Below are positions 6,970 through 14,719 of a stretch of DNA of 16,685 nt, in pieces. Source of the stretch: JABCPE02 sp963520375 (GTDB lineage: Bacteria > Bacteroidota > Bacteroidia > Flavobacteriales > Weeksellaceae); NCBI GenBank assembly GCA_963520375.1, contig CAUQQF010000028.1, positions 1 to 16,685 of the forward strand, in the 5' to 3' direction. Within the stretch, counting starts at the first letter, position 1, and each line of letters begins with the position of its first letter. The notes beneath the pieces are model-generated. The model was not told the origin of the DNA. It worked only from the letters and a program-made list of their open reading frames with translations, and searched no databases. The position numbers were made by a program, and so were the translations under genes.

Positions 6970-7473
6970 TTATTCATCATAAGAATTTGGGTAATCTGTT
7001 TTCAGTTCATCTACTGATGCCAATACTTTTTTGGAGAGGGATTCTTGATAGTTTTCTAATTTGTCAGCAATTTCAGGATTTGATACCGCTAAAATTTTAG
7101 CCGCCAAAATTCCTGCATTAATGGCTCCGTTCAGTGCCACCGTAGCAACAGGAATTCCAGAAGGCATCTGCAAAATGGACAAAACACTATCCCAGCCATC
7201 TATAGAATTACTTGACAAAATAGGCACACCTATCACTGGCAAAGTAGTACAACTTGCCACCATCCCAGGCAAATGTGCTGCTCCTCCTGCTCCCGCTATG
7301 ATTACACCGATTCCTCTTTTTTTAGCCGTTTTCGCATAGTCCAGCATTCGTTCTGGAGTTCTGTGCGCAGAAACTATGGTAACCTCGTAGGGAACTCCCA
7401 ATGATTGTAAAAAATCTACTGCCTGATGCATAATCGGGAAATCACTTTTGCTTCCCATAATAATTCCTACCAT
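6970..7473 (-). CDS. purE: N5-carboxyaminoimidazole ribonucleotide mutase
   Basis: Converts N5-CAIR, made by PurK, to CAIR in de novo purine synthesis. The 167-residue product is a class I PurE of normal length. Visible motifs are MGSKSD (6-11) for phosphate binding, SAHRTP (36-40) with the active-site histidine region, and AGAGGAAHLPGM (60-71). The presence of purK in the same window supports class I chemistry. The gene is on the same strand as purK but about 1 kb away, with an oppositely oriented EamA gene between them, so it needs its own promoter; a candidate lies at 7533-7540. Confidence 0.96.
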   Translation of the reverse strand: MVGIIMGSKSDFPIMHQAVDFLQSLGVPYEVTIVSAHRTPERMLDYAKTAKKRGIGVIIAGAGGAAHLPGMVASCTTLPVIGVPILSSNSIDGWDSVLSILQMPSGIPVATVALNGAINAGILAAKILAVSNPEIADKLENYQESLSKKVLASVDELKTDYPNSYDE

Positions 7474-7480
7474 ATTTTGA

Positions 7481-7510
7481 TTGATTTTAAAATAAATTTA
7501 ATTAACTTTA
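7481..7510 (+). promoter_or_regulatory. Possible promoter for the EamA transporter gene
   Basis: TTG (7481-7483), then 19 bases, then TAACTTTA (7503-7510), seven of eight matches to TAnnTTTG. It lies in the 106-base divergent region between purE and the EamA gene, close to the purE start codon and about 70 bases before the EamA ATG. Confidence 0.35.
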
Positions 7511-7532
7511 CAAACGAAAAATTTAAACATTC

Positions 7533-7540
7533 CAAAGATA
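7533..7540 (-). promoter_or_regulatory. Probable -7 element for purE
   Basis: On the minus strand TATCTTTG matches TAnnTTTG, about 60 bases before the purE ATG. Nineteen bases upstream is a T-rich TTTTC in place of TTTG, so the -33 half is imperfect. Confidence 0.45.
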
Positions 7541-7579
7541 AAAAATTAACCTTTAAAACGAAAAACTAATTTTCCCGAG

Positions 7580-8482
7580 ATGAAAAACATGAAACTTACA
7601 TTCGCTATTTTGGCTATTGCTATCATCTGGGGAACTTCATTTTTGGGTATTAGGTTGGCTGTAGAGACCATACCTCCGCTGTATGTAGCAGGTATTCGGC
7701 ATGTTTTATCAGCTATTATTTTGGGTGTTTATTTATCCTTCACAGGAAAACTAAAATGGATAGGCTGGGAAAATCTAAAAGTCCAGCTGATACTTTCCAC
7801 TTGTATTCTTATCATAACCAATGGACTTACCACGATTGCCGAAGAGCATGTTTCCAGCAGCTTAGCATCTCTGATTAGTTCTTGTTCGCCTATTTTGATA
7901 TTTATAGGGAGTGTTTTGTTTAGAATGCAGCAGTTTACATTAAAATCTGTTCTTGGGATTTTGCTGGGCTTTTCTGGAATTATCTTAATTTTCTGGGATG
8001 GACTGGCAGATTTGGCTAATCCTGATTACCGCAAAGGGATGATTTACCTATTCCTTGCTATTTCTGGAAATGCTACGGGAGCTCTTTACATCAAAAAAAC
8101 AAACTACAAAAGCACCAATATTTTATTAAATCTTTTTTATCAATTTGTTTTTGCAGGAGTGGTGCAGATCATCAGTGCTTTGATTCTAGGTGAAGAATTT
8201 ACACCAGAAACATGGAGTCTGAAAAGCGTTATCGCTATGTTTTCACTTACGATTTTTGCTTCCATTATCGCTTATTTGGCGTACATCTATGCCCTGAGCC
8301 AAATTTCTGCTGTGAAAGTTTCTATGATTTCTTATGTAAATACCATCATTGCGATATTTTTAGGATGGCTGGTGGCTAATGAGCCTGTGGATTCTAATTT
8401 CGTTATCGCTGCATTTTTGATTATTTTAGGAATATTTATAACGAATTATCATCCAGATATGTTTAAAACTAAAAAGCATTAG
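7580..8482 (+). CDS. EamA-family (drug/metabolite transporter superfamily) membrane protein
   Basis: A 300-residue inner-membrane protein with about ten hydrophobic segments arranged as two EamA repeats, the first from about residue 5 to 140 and the second from about 153 to 290. The first repeat opens with IIWGTSFLGIRLAVETIPP, the typical start of this family, and the second ends AAFLIILGIFITNY. Members export amino acids, nucleosides, drugs or other small metabolites; the substrate cannot be read from sequence. The start could be the ATG at 7580 or the one at 7589. The gene lies between purE and purK, on the opposite strand to both. Its last codons and stop lie in the left arm of the inverted repeat at 8471-8500. 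Confidence 0.92.
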   Translation: MKNMKLTFAILAIAIIWGTSFLGIRLAVETIPPLYVAGIRHVLSAIILGVYLSFTGKLKWIGWENLKVQLILSTCILIITNGLTTIAEEHVSSSLASLISSCSPILIFIGSVLFRMQQFTLKSVLGILLGFSGIILIFWDGLADLANPDYRKGMIYLFLAISGNATGALYIKKTNYKSTNILLNLFYQFVFAGVVQIISALILGEEFTPETWSLKSVIAMFSLTIFASIIAYLAYIYALSQISAVKVSMISYVNTIIAIFLGWLVANEPVDSNFVIAAFLIILGIFITNYHPDMFKTKKH

Positions 8483-8501
8483 AATTTTCTAATGCTTTTT
8501 T
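8471..8501. terminator. Bidirectional terminator shared by the EamA gene and purK, inside both coding ends
   Basis: AAAAAGCATTAGAA (8471-8484) and TTCTAATGCTTTTT (8487-8500) are perfect reverse complements with two bases between them, ending in T runs on both strands. Both stop codons lie within the arms: TAG at 8480-8482 on the plus strand and TAG at 8489-8491 on the minus strand. Both proteins therefore end Lys-Lys-His. Confidence 0.85.
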
Positions 8502-9604
8502 GATATCACTCTAATCATTGATTTTATCGTAGTTAGTTTTTCTAACAGCTCTTCCCTGCTATCCGCCAAGATGTTAATATGTCCCATTTTACGCCCAGGT
8601 TTGGTTTCTATTTTTCCGTATAGATGAACATAGGTTTTGGGCAGTTTTAAAACATCTTCCAAGCCTTCATAATAGACTTTTCCTTGGTAGCCCTCCTCTC
8701 CTACAAGATTAAACATTCCGCTGTATTTATCGGCATTTGTGTCTGCCAGTGGAAGATTTTTTACCACTCGGTACATCTGCTCGAACTGGGAGTTACTGTT
8801 TCCCTCCTGCGTGAGATGTCCGCTATTGTGAAGTCTTGGAGCTGTTTCATTGACCCAGACTTTTCCATTTTTATCCAAAAATAATTCTATCGCAAAAAGC
8901 CCAGATGAAGCAATCGCTTGAATGAATTTTTTAACAATTTCATCAATTTGAGTTTGGATTTCATCAGAAATTTCACTTGGACAAATATTAAAATCCAATA
9001 GATTTAATCGCGGATTAGCAACCATCTCTGTGACAGGAAAAACTTTGACTTCTCCCTTGTCGTTTTTAGCGACAATTACAGAAAGTTCCTTTTCTATATC
9101 CACCAAAGCTTCCAAAACAGAGGGCGCATCCCAGAGATTTTCCAGCTCTTTTTCATTGCGAATCACCTGAACGCCCTTTCCATCATAGCCGCCAGTATTT
9201 AGTTTTTGAACAAAAGGCAAAAGAAAATTTACTTCCGATTTATCTTGAATAACCTGAAAATCAGGACTTGGGATTTCGTTTTTTTGATAAAATTCTTTCT
9301 GCAATATTTTCTGCTGAATGATTTTGACAGCACTAGGACTTGGGATGATTTTTATTCCTTGTTTCTGTAAATCTTCCAGCGCTTGGACATTCACATGCTC
9401 TATCTCTATTGTAAGAACATCTTTATCCTTTCCAAAATCTATAACAGCCTGATAATCATTAAAATCACCTTTTGTAAAGTGCGATATTCCCGCGCATGGG
9501 CAGTCAGAACTTGGGTCTAATGTGTAAAATTCATCATCGTATTTTAAGGCTTCTTGAATGAGCATCCTGCCGAGCTGTCCGCCTCCTAATATTCCTATTT
9601 TCAT
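8489..9604 (-). CDS. purK: N5-carboxyaminoimidazole ribonucleotide synthase
   Basis: ATP-grasp enzyme that carboxylates AIR with bicarbonate to give N5-CAIR, the substrate of PurE. The 371-residue protein has the N-terminal nucleotide-binding motif GILGGGQLGRM (4-14), IEIEHV near 66-71, the ATP-grasp glycine loop GGYDGKGV, and the family signature NETAPRLHNSGHLT (canonical forms usually read NEIAPRPHNSGH). The C-terminal HLYGK...GRKMGH block is also present. It is the last gene of an apparent operon behind mvaD and a membrane protein, with an 11-base spacer upstream. Its stop lies in the shared terminator with the EamA gene. Confidence 0.96.
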   Translation of the reverse strand: MKIGILGGGQLGRMLIQEALKYDDEFYTLDPSSDCPCAGISHFTKGDFNDYQAVIDFGKDKDVLTIEIEHVNVQALEDLQKQGIKIIPSPSAVKIIQQKILQKEFYQKNEIPSPDFQVIQDKSEVNFLLPFVQKLNTGGYDGKGVQVIRNEKELENLWDAPSVLEALVDIEKELSVIVAKNDKGEVKVFPVTEMVANPRLNLLDFNICPSEISDEIQTQIDEIVKKFIQAIASSGLFAIELFLDKNGKVWVNETAPRLHNSGHLTQEGNSNSQFEQMYRVVKNLPLADTNADKYSGMFNLVGEEGYQGKVYYEGLEDVLKLPKTYVHLYGKIETKPGRKMGHINILADSREELLEKLTTIKSMIRVISKKH

Positions 9605-9615
9605 GGGTTAAATGA

Positions 9616-10536
9616 TTAGTTTTGATTATAGTTTTTATTTAAAAATTCTTTTTTCAGAAGTTCTCTATAAATTTTTCTGAATTTTCTTTGTAATTTTTTA
9701 TCATTCGTATTTTGCTCCTCTAATACGACTGATTTCAGGATTATTTTTACTTTTGATTTGTTTATTTCTTCCAGCTCGAATCTTATATTTTTTAGAGTTT
9801 CATCTCCTATTTTTAGGCTGTCTATGATGTAATAATCATAAAATTGTATTTCTCTTTCCAGTTCCTTTTTCAGGATTTCCTTATCTACTTCCAGCGTTTT
9901 TAGGTCGGTTCCGTTCATAATCAGACTTTCGCTGCTTATATTATATCTCCTAATAATCCTCAGTGTATCTTTTTTGAACAAAATATTCCTGTTTTTCAAC
10001 TCATCCAAAGCCTCTGTTTTACTTTTCGGTATCTTAAAAGAATAATCGTTGAATAACACCATCCCATCCGAACCATATCTATAATACGGTGGCGGAGAAG
10101 TAGCCATCATCACAAAAACAGAGGGAACAAGCACCAATGCAGGGTTTATTTTTCTTATTTTCAAGGGCTGAAGCAAAGTATCATACTTTATCAAAAGAAA
10201 AGGAATTATCAGAAATACAAAGGCGATGAAATCCGTATAATCCACCACACGAGTGACAGGAATAGGCGAAATCTGATTGTAAAAATCAATAAATCCCTCT
10301 GAAAATGGAGATTTCCAAAATATGAACAAAACAAAACTAACAAGAATGGAAAAAGTTCTCAGTCTTGGGAAAATATAAGCCAAAAACAATGGAAAAATAA
10401 TCATTCCCAAAAAATCTGAAAATTTACCTGTAAACCAATTATGAAAATACAATTTCAAAAAATGGTCATTGATAAACAATAAAATTATGCTCACTACAAA
10501 AACATAATTTAGCAGTAAAAACCTATTCCTTTTCAT
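9616..10536 (-). CDS. Polytopic membrane protein of unknown function with TGK-x-SD and YTDF motifs
   Basis: A 306-residue protein with about five hydrophobic segments (roughly 7-22, 42-57, 61-74, 103-117, 132-147), then a soluble C-terminal part (150-306) rich in Lys and Glu. Polar motifs sit at the membrane edges: NDHFLK (23-28), WFTGKFSDFLG (34-44), FWKSP (73-77) and VVDYTDF (98-103). I recall similar patterns (GKLSDFAG, K-x-P, PTD) in uncharacterised membrane proteins from other phyla, which would suggest a widely spread family; that is memory and not a search. No enzyme motif that I can name is present. The gene sits 11 bases after mvaD and 11 bases before purK, on the same strand, so all three are probably one transcript. 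Confidence 0.85.
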   Translation of the reverse strand: MKRNRFLLLNYVFVVSIILLFINDHFLKLYFHNWFTGKFSDFLGMIIFPLFLAYIFPRLRTFSILVSFVLFIFWKSPFSEGFIDFYNQISPIPVTRVVDYTDFIAFVFLIIPFLLIKYDTLLQPLKIRKINPALVLVPSVFVMMATSPPPYYRYGSDGMVLFNDYSFKIPKSKTEALDELKNRNILFKKDTLRIIRRYNISSESLIMNGTDLKTLEVDKEILKKELEREIQFYDYYIIDSLKIGDETLKNIRFELEEINKSKVKIILKSVVLEEQNTNDKKLQRKFRKIYRELLKKEFLNKNYNQN

Positions 10537-10547
10537 ATTATTTTGAA

Positions 10548-11594
10548 TTAAAACTTCATGAAATCCCTTACAATTCCGCCGTTCTGCGTGTATTGTAAAA
10601 GTTCTGTTTCTATAAAATTAGAGATTTCCGCCTTTTTTTCGCTTGGGAATAGCAGATGTACATTTGCCCCAGCGTCCAAAGTAAAGAAAAGAGGTAGATT
10701 GGTTTCCTTTCTAAATTCCCAAACCCTATTGATAACCTGCAAAGTCCCTGTTTGCATCAGAATAAAAGCAGGGTCGCTCATCATCATCATCGCATGAAGT
10801 GTAAGCGCCTCATGCTCCACTAATTTCATAAAAGCCTGTAAATCACCTGATTTCAATATCTCTTTCATTGAAACAAAGTTTTCTCTCGCCTCCTGAAAAC
10901 GGCGTGCTGCATAGGGATTGGTATTCATCAGCCCATGCCCCACGGTGGAACTTACAGACTTCTGCCCTTCATGAATCAGCAGAACATAATCATTAAAATC
11001 CCTAAATATCGGATGAATTTCCTCGTTGGGATACTTCACAGCATACAGGTCAGAACTCCCCTCCACTTCATTCACCTCGCCCCAGACTACCAGCCCGTCA
11101 TAAACGCTTCGGCAGGCACTTCCGCTCCCCAAACGAGCCAAAAATGAGGATTTTTTGACATCAAAAAAATCTTTCCCTGAAAATTCCCTGTCCATCTCCA
11201 TAAGGCATTTGGCTATAGCTCCAAAGCCCGATGCAGAACTGGCTATTCCAGAACTATGCGGGAAAGTATTTTCGGTCTCAATGACAAAACTTCCCTGCAA
11301 AATCCAAGGAAGATACTTCTCTATGCTTCGAAAATATTTTTCTATTTTCTCCGAAAATTTGGTTTCTTCTTTCCCAGCTAAAAAAGTTTTGACAGAAAAT
11401 TTCTCCCCTGATTTAAAAATCATCTTAGTTTCTGTTTTACAATTACTAAGTGTAAAACTGATGCTGGGATTTGCTGGAATCTGCCCTTCATATTTTCCCC
11501 AATATTTAATGAGGGCAATATTACTAGGGCAACTCGCAAAAACCTCTATATCTTTCGTTAAAAATTCTTTATTTCCTAAAAACTGCTGTGGCAT
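10548..11594 (-). CDS. mvaD: Diphosphomevalonate decarboxylase (GHMP kinase family)
   Basis: Final committed step of the mevalonate route: ATP-dependent decarboxylation of diphosphomevalonate to isopentenyl diphosphate. The 348-residue protein shows SNIALIKYWGK (24-34), the GHMP ATP-binding motif PHSSGIASSASGFGA (112-126), RLGSGSACRS (154-163) and TLDAGANVHL (305-314), where D307 corresponds to the catalytic aspartate and R162 to the essential arginine of the yeast enzyme. With both present, decarboxylation is expected; whether mono- or diphosphomevalonate is preferred cannot be read with certainty. Flavobacteria commonly use the mevalonate pathway, and no other pathway gene lies in this window. 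It heads the apparent operon with the membrane protein and purK. Confidence 0.94.
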   Translation of the reverse strand: MPQQFLGNKEFLTKDIEVFASCPSNIALIKYWGKYEGQIPANPSISFTLSNCKTETKMIFKSGEKFSVKTFLAGKEETKFSEKIEKYFRSIEKYLPWILQGSFVIETENTFPHSSGIASSASGFGAIAKCLMEMDREFSGKDFFDVKKSSFLARLGSGSACRSVYDGLVVWGEVNEVEGSSDLYAVKYPNEEIHPIFRDFNDYVLLIHEGQKSVSSTVGHGLMNTNPYAARRFQEARENFVSMKEILKSGDLQAFMKLVEHEALTLHAMMMMSDPAFILMQTGTLQVINRVWEFRKETNLPLFFTLDAGANVHLLFPSEKKAEISNFIETELLQYTQNGGIVRDFMKF

Positions 11595-11614
11595 TATGAT
11601 AATATTTTACCTCA

Positions 11615-11622
11615 CAAAGGTA
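11615..11622 (-). promoter_or_regulatory. Probable -7 element for the mvaD operon
   Basis: On the minus strand TACCTTTG matches TAnnTTTG, 20 bases before the mvaD ATG. The position where a -33 element would fall overlaps the aminopeptidase terminator hairpin and has no clear TTG. Confidence 0.4.
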
Positions 11623-11634
11623 GTAATTTAGATG

Positions 11635-11673
11635 AAAAAATCCCCTTTCCATTGAGAAGGAAAAGAGATTTTT
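11635..11673 (-). terminator. Terminator after the aminopeptidase P gene
   Basis: On the minus strand AAAAATCTCTTTTCC (11659-11673) pairs with GGAAAGGGGATTTTT (11636-11650) over 15 positions with two G-U pairs and an eight-base loop, followed by T. It starts four bases after the stop codon. Confidence 0.75.
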
Positions 11674-11676
11674 ATT

Positions 11677-13449
11677 TTATATCGGTTTTACTAATTCTAA
11701 GAACCATTCTTTGACCTCACCTGACAAGTGCGGAGCCAATTTCTCCTCGCAGGTCTTGTGGTAGGCGTTCAGCCATTCTTTTTCTGGTTCGGTAAGTAGT
11801 TCTACATCTATCACATCCTTGAAAAACGGACAAAGCGTAAGGGTTTCAAAGCCGTAGAAAGTGCCGTATTCTGTGGTTCTCAGTTCCTTCACTGCCACTA
11901 AATTCTCATGGCGGATACCATATTGATTTTCAACATAAAACCCTGGCTCGTTGGAACATACCATTCCTGCTAAAAGCTCCTGCGGATTCATATCTTTTCG
12001 GATATTCTGCGGCCCTTCATGCACATTCATGAAACTTCCCACGCCGTGCCCTGTTCCGTGCGCATAGTCTTTGCCTTCTTTCCAAAGCGGAAGACGAGCG
12101 ATAGCATCCAGCTGAACACCTCTCGTGCCTTTTGGGAACTGAGCCAAAGAAAGGTTGATCATCCCTTTCAGAACCAAAGTGCAGTCTTTTACAAACTCCG
12201 CTGATACTTTACCCAAAGCCAGCGTTCTGGTAATGTCGGTAGTTCCTTCTAAATATTGACCTCCAGAATCTACAAGAACACTTCCTTCGTTGGTAACTTC
12301 CTTACTTCCTTCGCTTTTTGCGGAATAATGCACGATTGCGCCATTTCCTTTATAACCAATGATACTTCCGAAACTTTCACCCACGAAATTTTCGCCCTCA
12401 GCACGGAAATCTCTCAGTTTTTTCCCAATGGAATATTCGGTCATAGGCTCTTTTCCTACATTATTTTTCAGCCAATAGAGGAATTTCACCATTGCTACAC
12501 CATCGCGAACCATCACCATGCGGAAGCCTTCCAATTCGGTTTCGTTTTTAATGGCTTTCATCAGATTGCCAGGAACAGCCGACAGAATGAAAGTGTTTTT
12601 ATCCTTTAAAGCATTGAAAACCGCTTGGTTACAATTTGGTGAAATTAAAACTTTTTCATTTTTTAATTGACCTAAATAAGAGAAAAATTCATCGTAAGGA
12701 ACTACGCTTACTTCAGCCTCTTGCATTTGTTTTTTGGCTTCATCATTGAGTTTTTCTACATCTACAAAGAGCGTAGCCTCTCCATCTTCCGTTACGAGGA
12801 TATAACCAAGAAATACAGGGTTGCAGTCCACATCACTTCCTCGTAAATTTAGGGTCCAAGCCACATCATCAAGACTTGAAATAACATGCAAAGAAGCGCC
12901 TTTTTCCTGCATTTTCGCACGGATGGCATTTAGTTTTTCTACGACAGACTGCCCTGCCCATTTCAAAGGATGAACAAAGATTTCATTTTTAGAAGGTTCA
13001 CCTCTATCTGTCCAAATATCCTTTAATAAAGCTTCATTGACAAGTTGTATTTTTTTTGTAGACAATTTTTGCTCAAGATTTTCCCAATTTAGATGAGATG
13101 TCGCTAGAGCATTTACGGCTACTTTTCCATTTTCAGGCGTTTGAGAGATTATCCAGTCAATATAGTTCGGAGTGCCCTCTATACCATCTTTCATCAGCTC
13201 TATTCCTGTGTTTTCCAGCTCCTGTGCTGCCTGAACGAAATATCTTCCATCTGTCCATAGAGCGGCTTTTTCATTAGTTACCACCAAAAAACCAGCAGAA
13301 CCTGTAAAGCCTGAAAGCCAAGTGCGTTCCTGCCATTCTTCGGGTAGATATTCACTCATATGCGGGTCTGCAGAATAGACAATGAATGCATTGATACCTT
13401 TTTCCTGCATCTTCTGACGAAGTTTTGAAATTTTCTCTATTGTAGTCAT
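11677..13449 (-). CDS. Xaa-Pro aminopeptidase (aminopeptidase P, M24B, three-domain form)
   Basis: Removes the N-terminal residue from peptides with proline in second position, using two metal ions. At 590 residues it is the long form (as in eukaryotic APP1): two creatinase-like N-terminal domains (about 5-135 and 160-300) and the catalytic pita-bread domain (about 310-530). All five metal ligands are visible: D394 (VDSGGQY), D405 (TTDITRT), H468 (GTGHGVGS), E501 (NEPGFY) and E515 (RHENL). H477 in NVHEGP is the expected extra active-site histidine. No signal peptide is present, so it is probably cytoplasmic and involved in peptide recycling. It has its own terminator and lies 96 bases downstream of ppa, whose terminator separates the two. 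Confidence 0.95.
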   Translation of the reverse strand: MTTIEKISKLRQKMQEKGINAFIVYSADPHMSEYLPEEWQERTWLSGFTGSAGFLVVTNEKAALWTDGRYFVQAAQELENTGIELMKDGIEGTPNYIDWIISQTPENGKVAVNALATSHLNWENLEQKLSTKKIQLVNEALLKDIWTDRGEPSKNEIFVHPLKWAGQSVVEKLNAIRAKMQEKGASLHVISSLDDVAWTLNLRGSDVDCNPVFLGYILVTEDGEATLFVDVEKLNDEAKKQMQEAEVSVVPYDEFFSYLGQLKNEKVLISPNCNQAVFNALKDKNTFILSAVPGNLMKAIKNETELEGFRMVMVRDGVAMVKFLYWLKNNVGKEPMTEYSIGKKLRDFRAEGENFVGESFGSIIGYKGNGAIVHYSAKSEGSKEVTNEGSVLVDSGGQYLEGTTDITRTLALGKVSAEFVKDCTLVLKGMINLSLAQFPKGTRGVQLDAIARLPLWKEGKDYAHGTGHGVGSFMNVHEGPQNIRKDMNPQELLAGMVCSNEPGFYVENQYGIRHENLVAVKELRTTEYGTFYGFETLTLCPFFKDVIDVELLTEPEKEWLNAYHKTCEEKLAPHLSGEVKEWFLELVKPI

Positions 13450-13500
13450 TTTATTTTTTTATTAAGGAAGCCAATTTACAAAATATTTATATTAAAAAAT

Positions 13501-13535
13501 AAAAAAATTACTCAGAAAGTTTTTCCAAGTAATTT
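13501..13535 (-). terminator. Terminator after ppa
   Basis: On the minus strand AAATTACT (13528-13535) pairs with AGTAATTT (13505-13512), and inside it GAAA pairs with TTTC around a three-base loop, with a symmetric two-by-two internal loop. A run of seven T (13501-13507 on the minus strand) follows. Confidence 0.7.
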
Positions 13536-13545
13536 TTCATTATTC

Positions 13546-14157
13546 TTATCCTTTATATTTCTCTTGATAATCTTCTTGAGATGCTTTGATAACTTCTTTT
13601 GCGTGTTTAGCATCATAGACTTCATCTATTCTACATGCCACAGGCTCTCCAGGAAGATTTTTATAAGTTAAGAAATAGTGCATTAGTCTATCTACTTCAG
13701 CCTTAGGAAGTTCTGAAATATCTTTGATGTGCCCATAAGACTGGTCGCCTACTAATACAGCTACGATTTTATCATCAGCCTCGCCTTTGTCTATCATTTT
13801 AAACCCACCGATTGGCACTGCTTCCAGCAAAATACCTCCAACAGGAACATTGTGGCTGCTCAATACGCAGATATCTAGTGGATCGTGGTCTCCTTCCGTG
13901 ATGTCTGAAGCACCTCTTTTCACTGCAAGTTCCTTTACTCTCTCATCGCAGTAAGTTCTTGGAACAAAGCCATATAGAGCAGGAATTATATTAGAAAATT
14001 TCTGCGGTCTGTCTACTTTTAGATGTCCGCTTTCTTTATCGATTTCATATTTAATAGTATCTGATGGAACTATTTCCACAAAAACATTAACTACATCTGG
14101 TGCTTTTTCCCCAGCTGAAATTCCATGCCAAGGATGTGCTTTAAAAGTTGGAATCAT
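13546..14157 (-). CDS. ppa: Inorganic pyrophosphatase, family I
   Basis: Hydrolyses pyrophosphate released by biosynthetic reactions such as tRNA charging and isoprenoid synthesis. The 203-residue product is longer than the E. coli enzyme (about 175) because of an N-terminal stretch, MIPTFKAHPWHGISAGEKAP, and an extended C-terminus. Family I motifs are present: EIVPSDTIKYEID (28-40), DRPQKFSN with YGFVPRTYC (62-70), the aspartate-rich metal site GDHDPLDICVL (89-99) and D123/D128 in MIDKGEADDKIVAV. All main metal-binding aspartates are kept. No signal peptide is seen, so it is cytoplasmic. The ATG at 14157 is 16 bases after the upstream gene, which suggests co-transcription with it; a terminator hairpin follows ppa. 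Confidence 0.96.
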   Translation of the reverse strand: MIPTFKAHPWHGISAGEKAPDVVNVFVEIVPSDTIKYEIDKESGHLKVDRPQKFSNIIPALYGFVPRTYCDERVKELAVKRGASDITEGDHDPLDICVLSSHNVPVGGILLEAVPIGGFKMIDKGEADDKIVAVLVGDQSYGHIKDISELPKAEVDRLMHYFLTYKNLPGEPVACRIDEVYDAKHAKEVIKASQEDYQEKYKG

Positions 14158-14173
14158 TATACTATATTTATTT

Positions 14174-14683
14174 TTAAATTATTCTACTTATTTCATTTCT
14201 AAGGTTTTGGATAGTATCCGAGATATAATCCTCGCCATCCAAATACCCCATCAAAAACAGAGTTTTAAACTCCTGTAAAGAAACATTTGGGCTGTTTTCC
14301 AAAGTCTTGTGAAGAAGCTGGAGAACATTATTTTTAGAATTTAAAATATTATTCCAAGAATCTTGGCTGATATAAAGCTGTTGTGAAGCATTATACTCGA
14401 ATTCTTCCATAATATTTTTTTCCACCAAAAACACAAATTCCACAGCGGCCAATTCCTTGTCAAACTTCTGAACCAAGTTAGAAGGCTTCATTCTCTCCAA
14501 AAACAAAGTCATTCTTTCATACGCCTGCAATCTTATCTGTGCATTGGATTTCCCTGAAATAATGCTCAATTCTCTGTTTTTCAACTTAATGAACTGAAAC
14601 ACAAACTGTCTCAGCAATATCACAAAAGGAACTGCCACGATTAAAGCAAAACCATAAGGCAGTAGGTCATCAAAATTGCTCAT
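14174..14683 (-). CDS. Single-pass membrane protein of unknown function, conserved flavobacterial type
   Basis: The 169-residue product has one N-terminal transmembrane helix (about 10-32) followed by a mostly helical cytoplasmic part. The block RLQAYERMTLFLERMKPSNL (51-70) is what I recall from a family of small Bacteroidota membrane-anchored proteins (perhaps the one named DUF7935); this is from memory and unconfirmed. No catalytic motif is seen. It lies 36 bases after gpmI and 16 bases before ppa on the same strand, so it probably belongs to one transcript with two enzymes of phosphate metabolism, although that need not mean a shared function. Confidence 0.82.
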   Translation of the reverse strand: MSNFDDLLPYGFALIVAVPFVILLRQFVFQFIKLKNRELSIISGKSNAQIRLQAYERMTLFLERMKPSNLVQKFDKELAAVEFVFLVEKNIMEEFEYNASQQLYISQDSWNNILNSKNNVLQLLHKTLENSPNVSLQEFKTLFLMGYLDGEDYISDTIQNLRNEISRII

Positions 14684-14719
14684 TTTTTAAAAATCAAAAG
14701 TGTGCAAATGTAAGAAATT

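Noticed and set aside
6392..6970. Integrated element with attachment sites at tRNA-Leu
   Set aside because: I found no second copy of the tRNA 3' end and no integrase or phage gene nearby; the tRNA also keeps its own terminator directly behind it.
11155..11631. A 158-codon plus-strand open frame
   Set aside because: It lies antisense to mvaD, whose motifs are complete, and its translation has no recognisable family or promoter.
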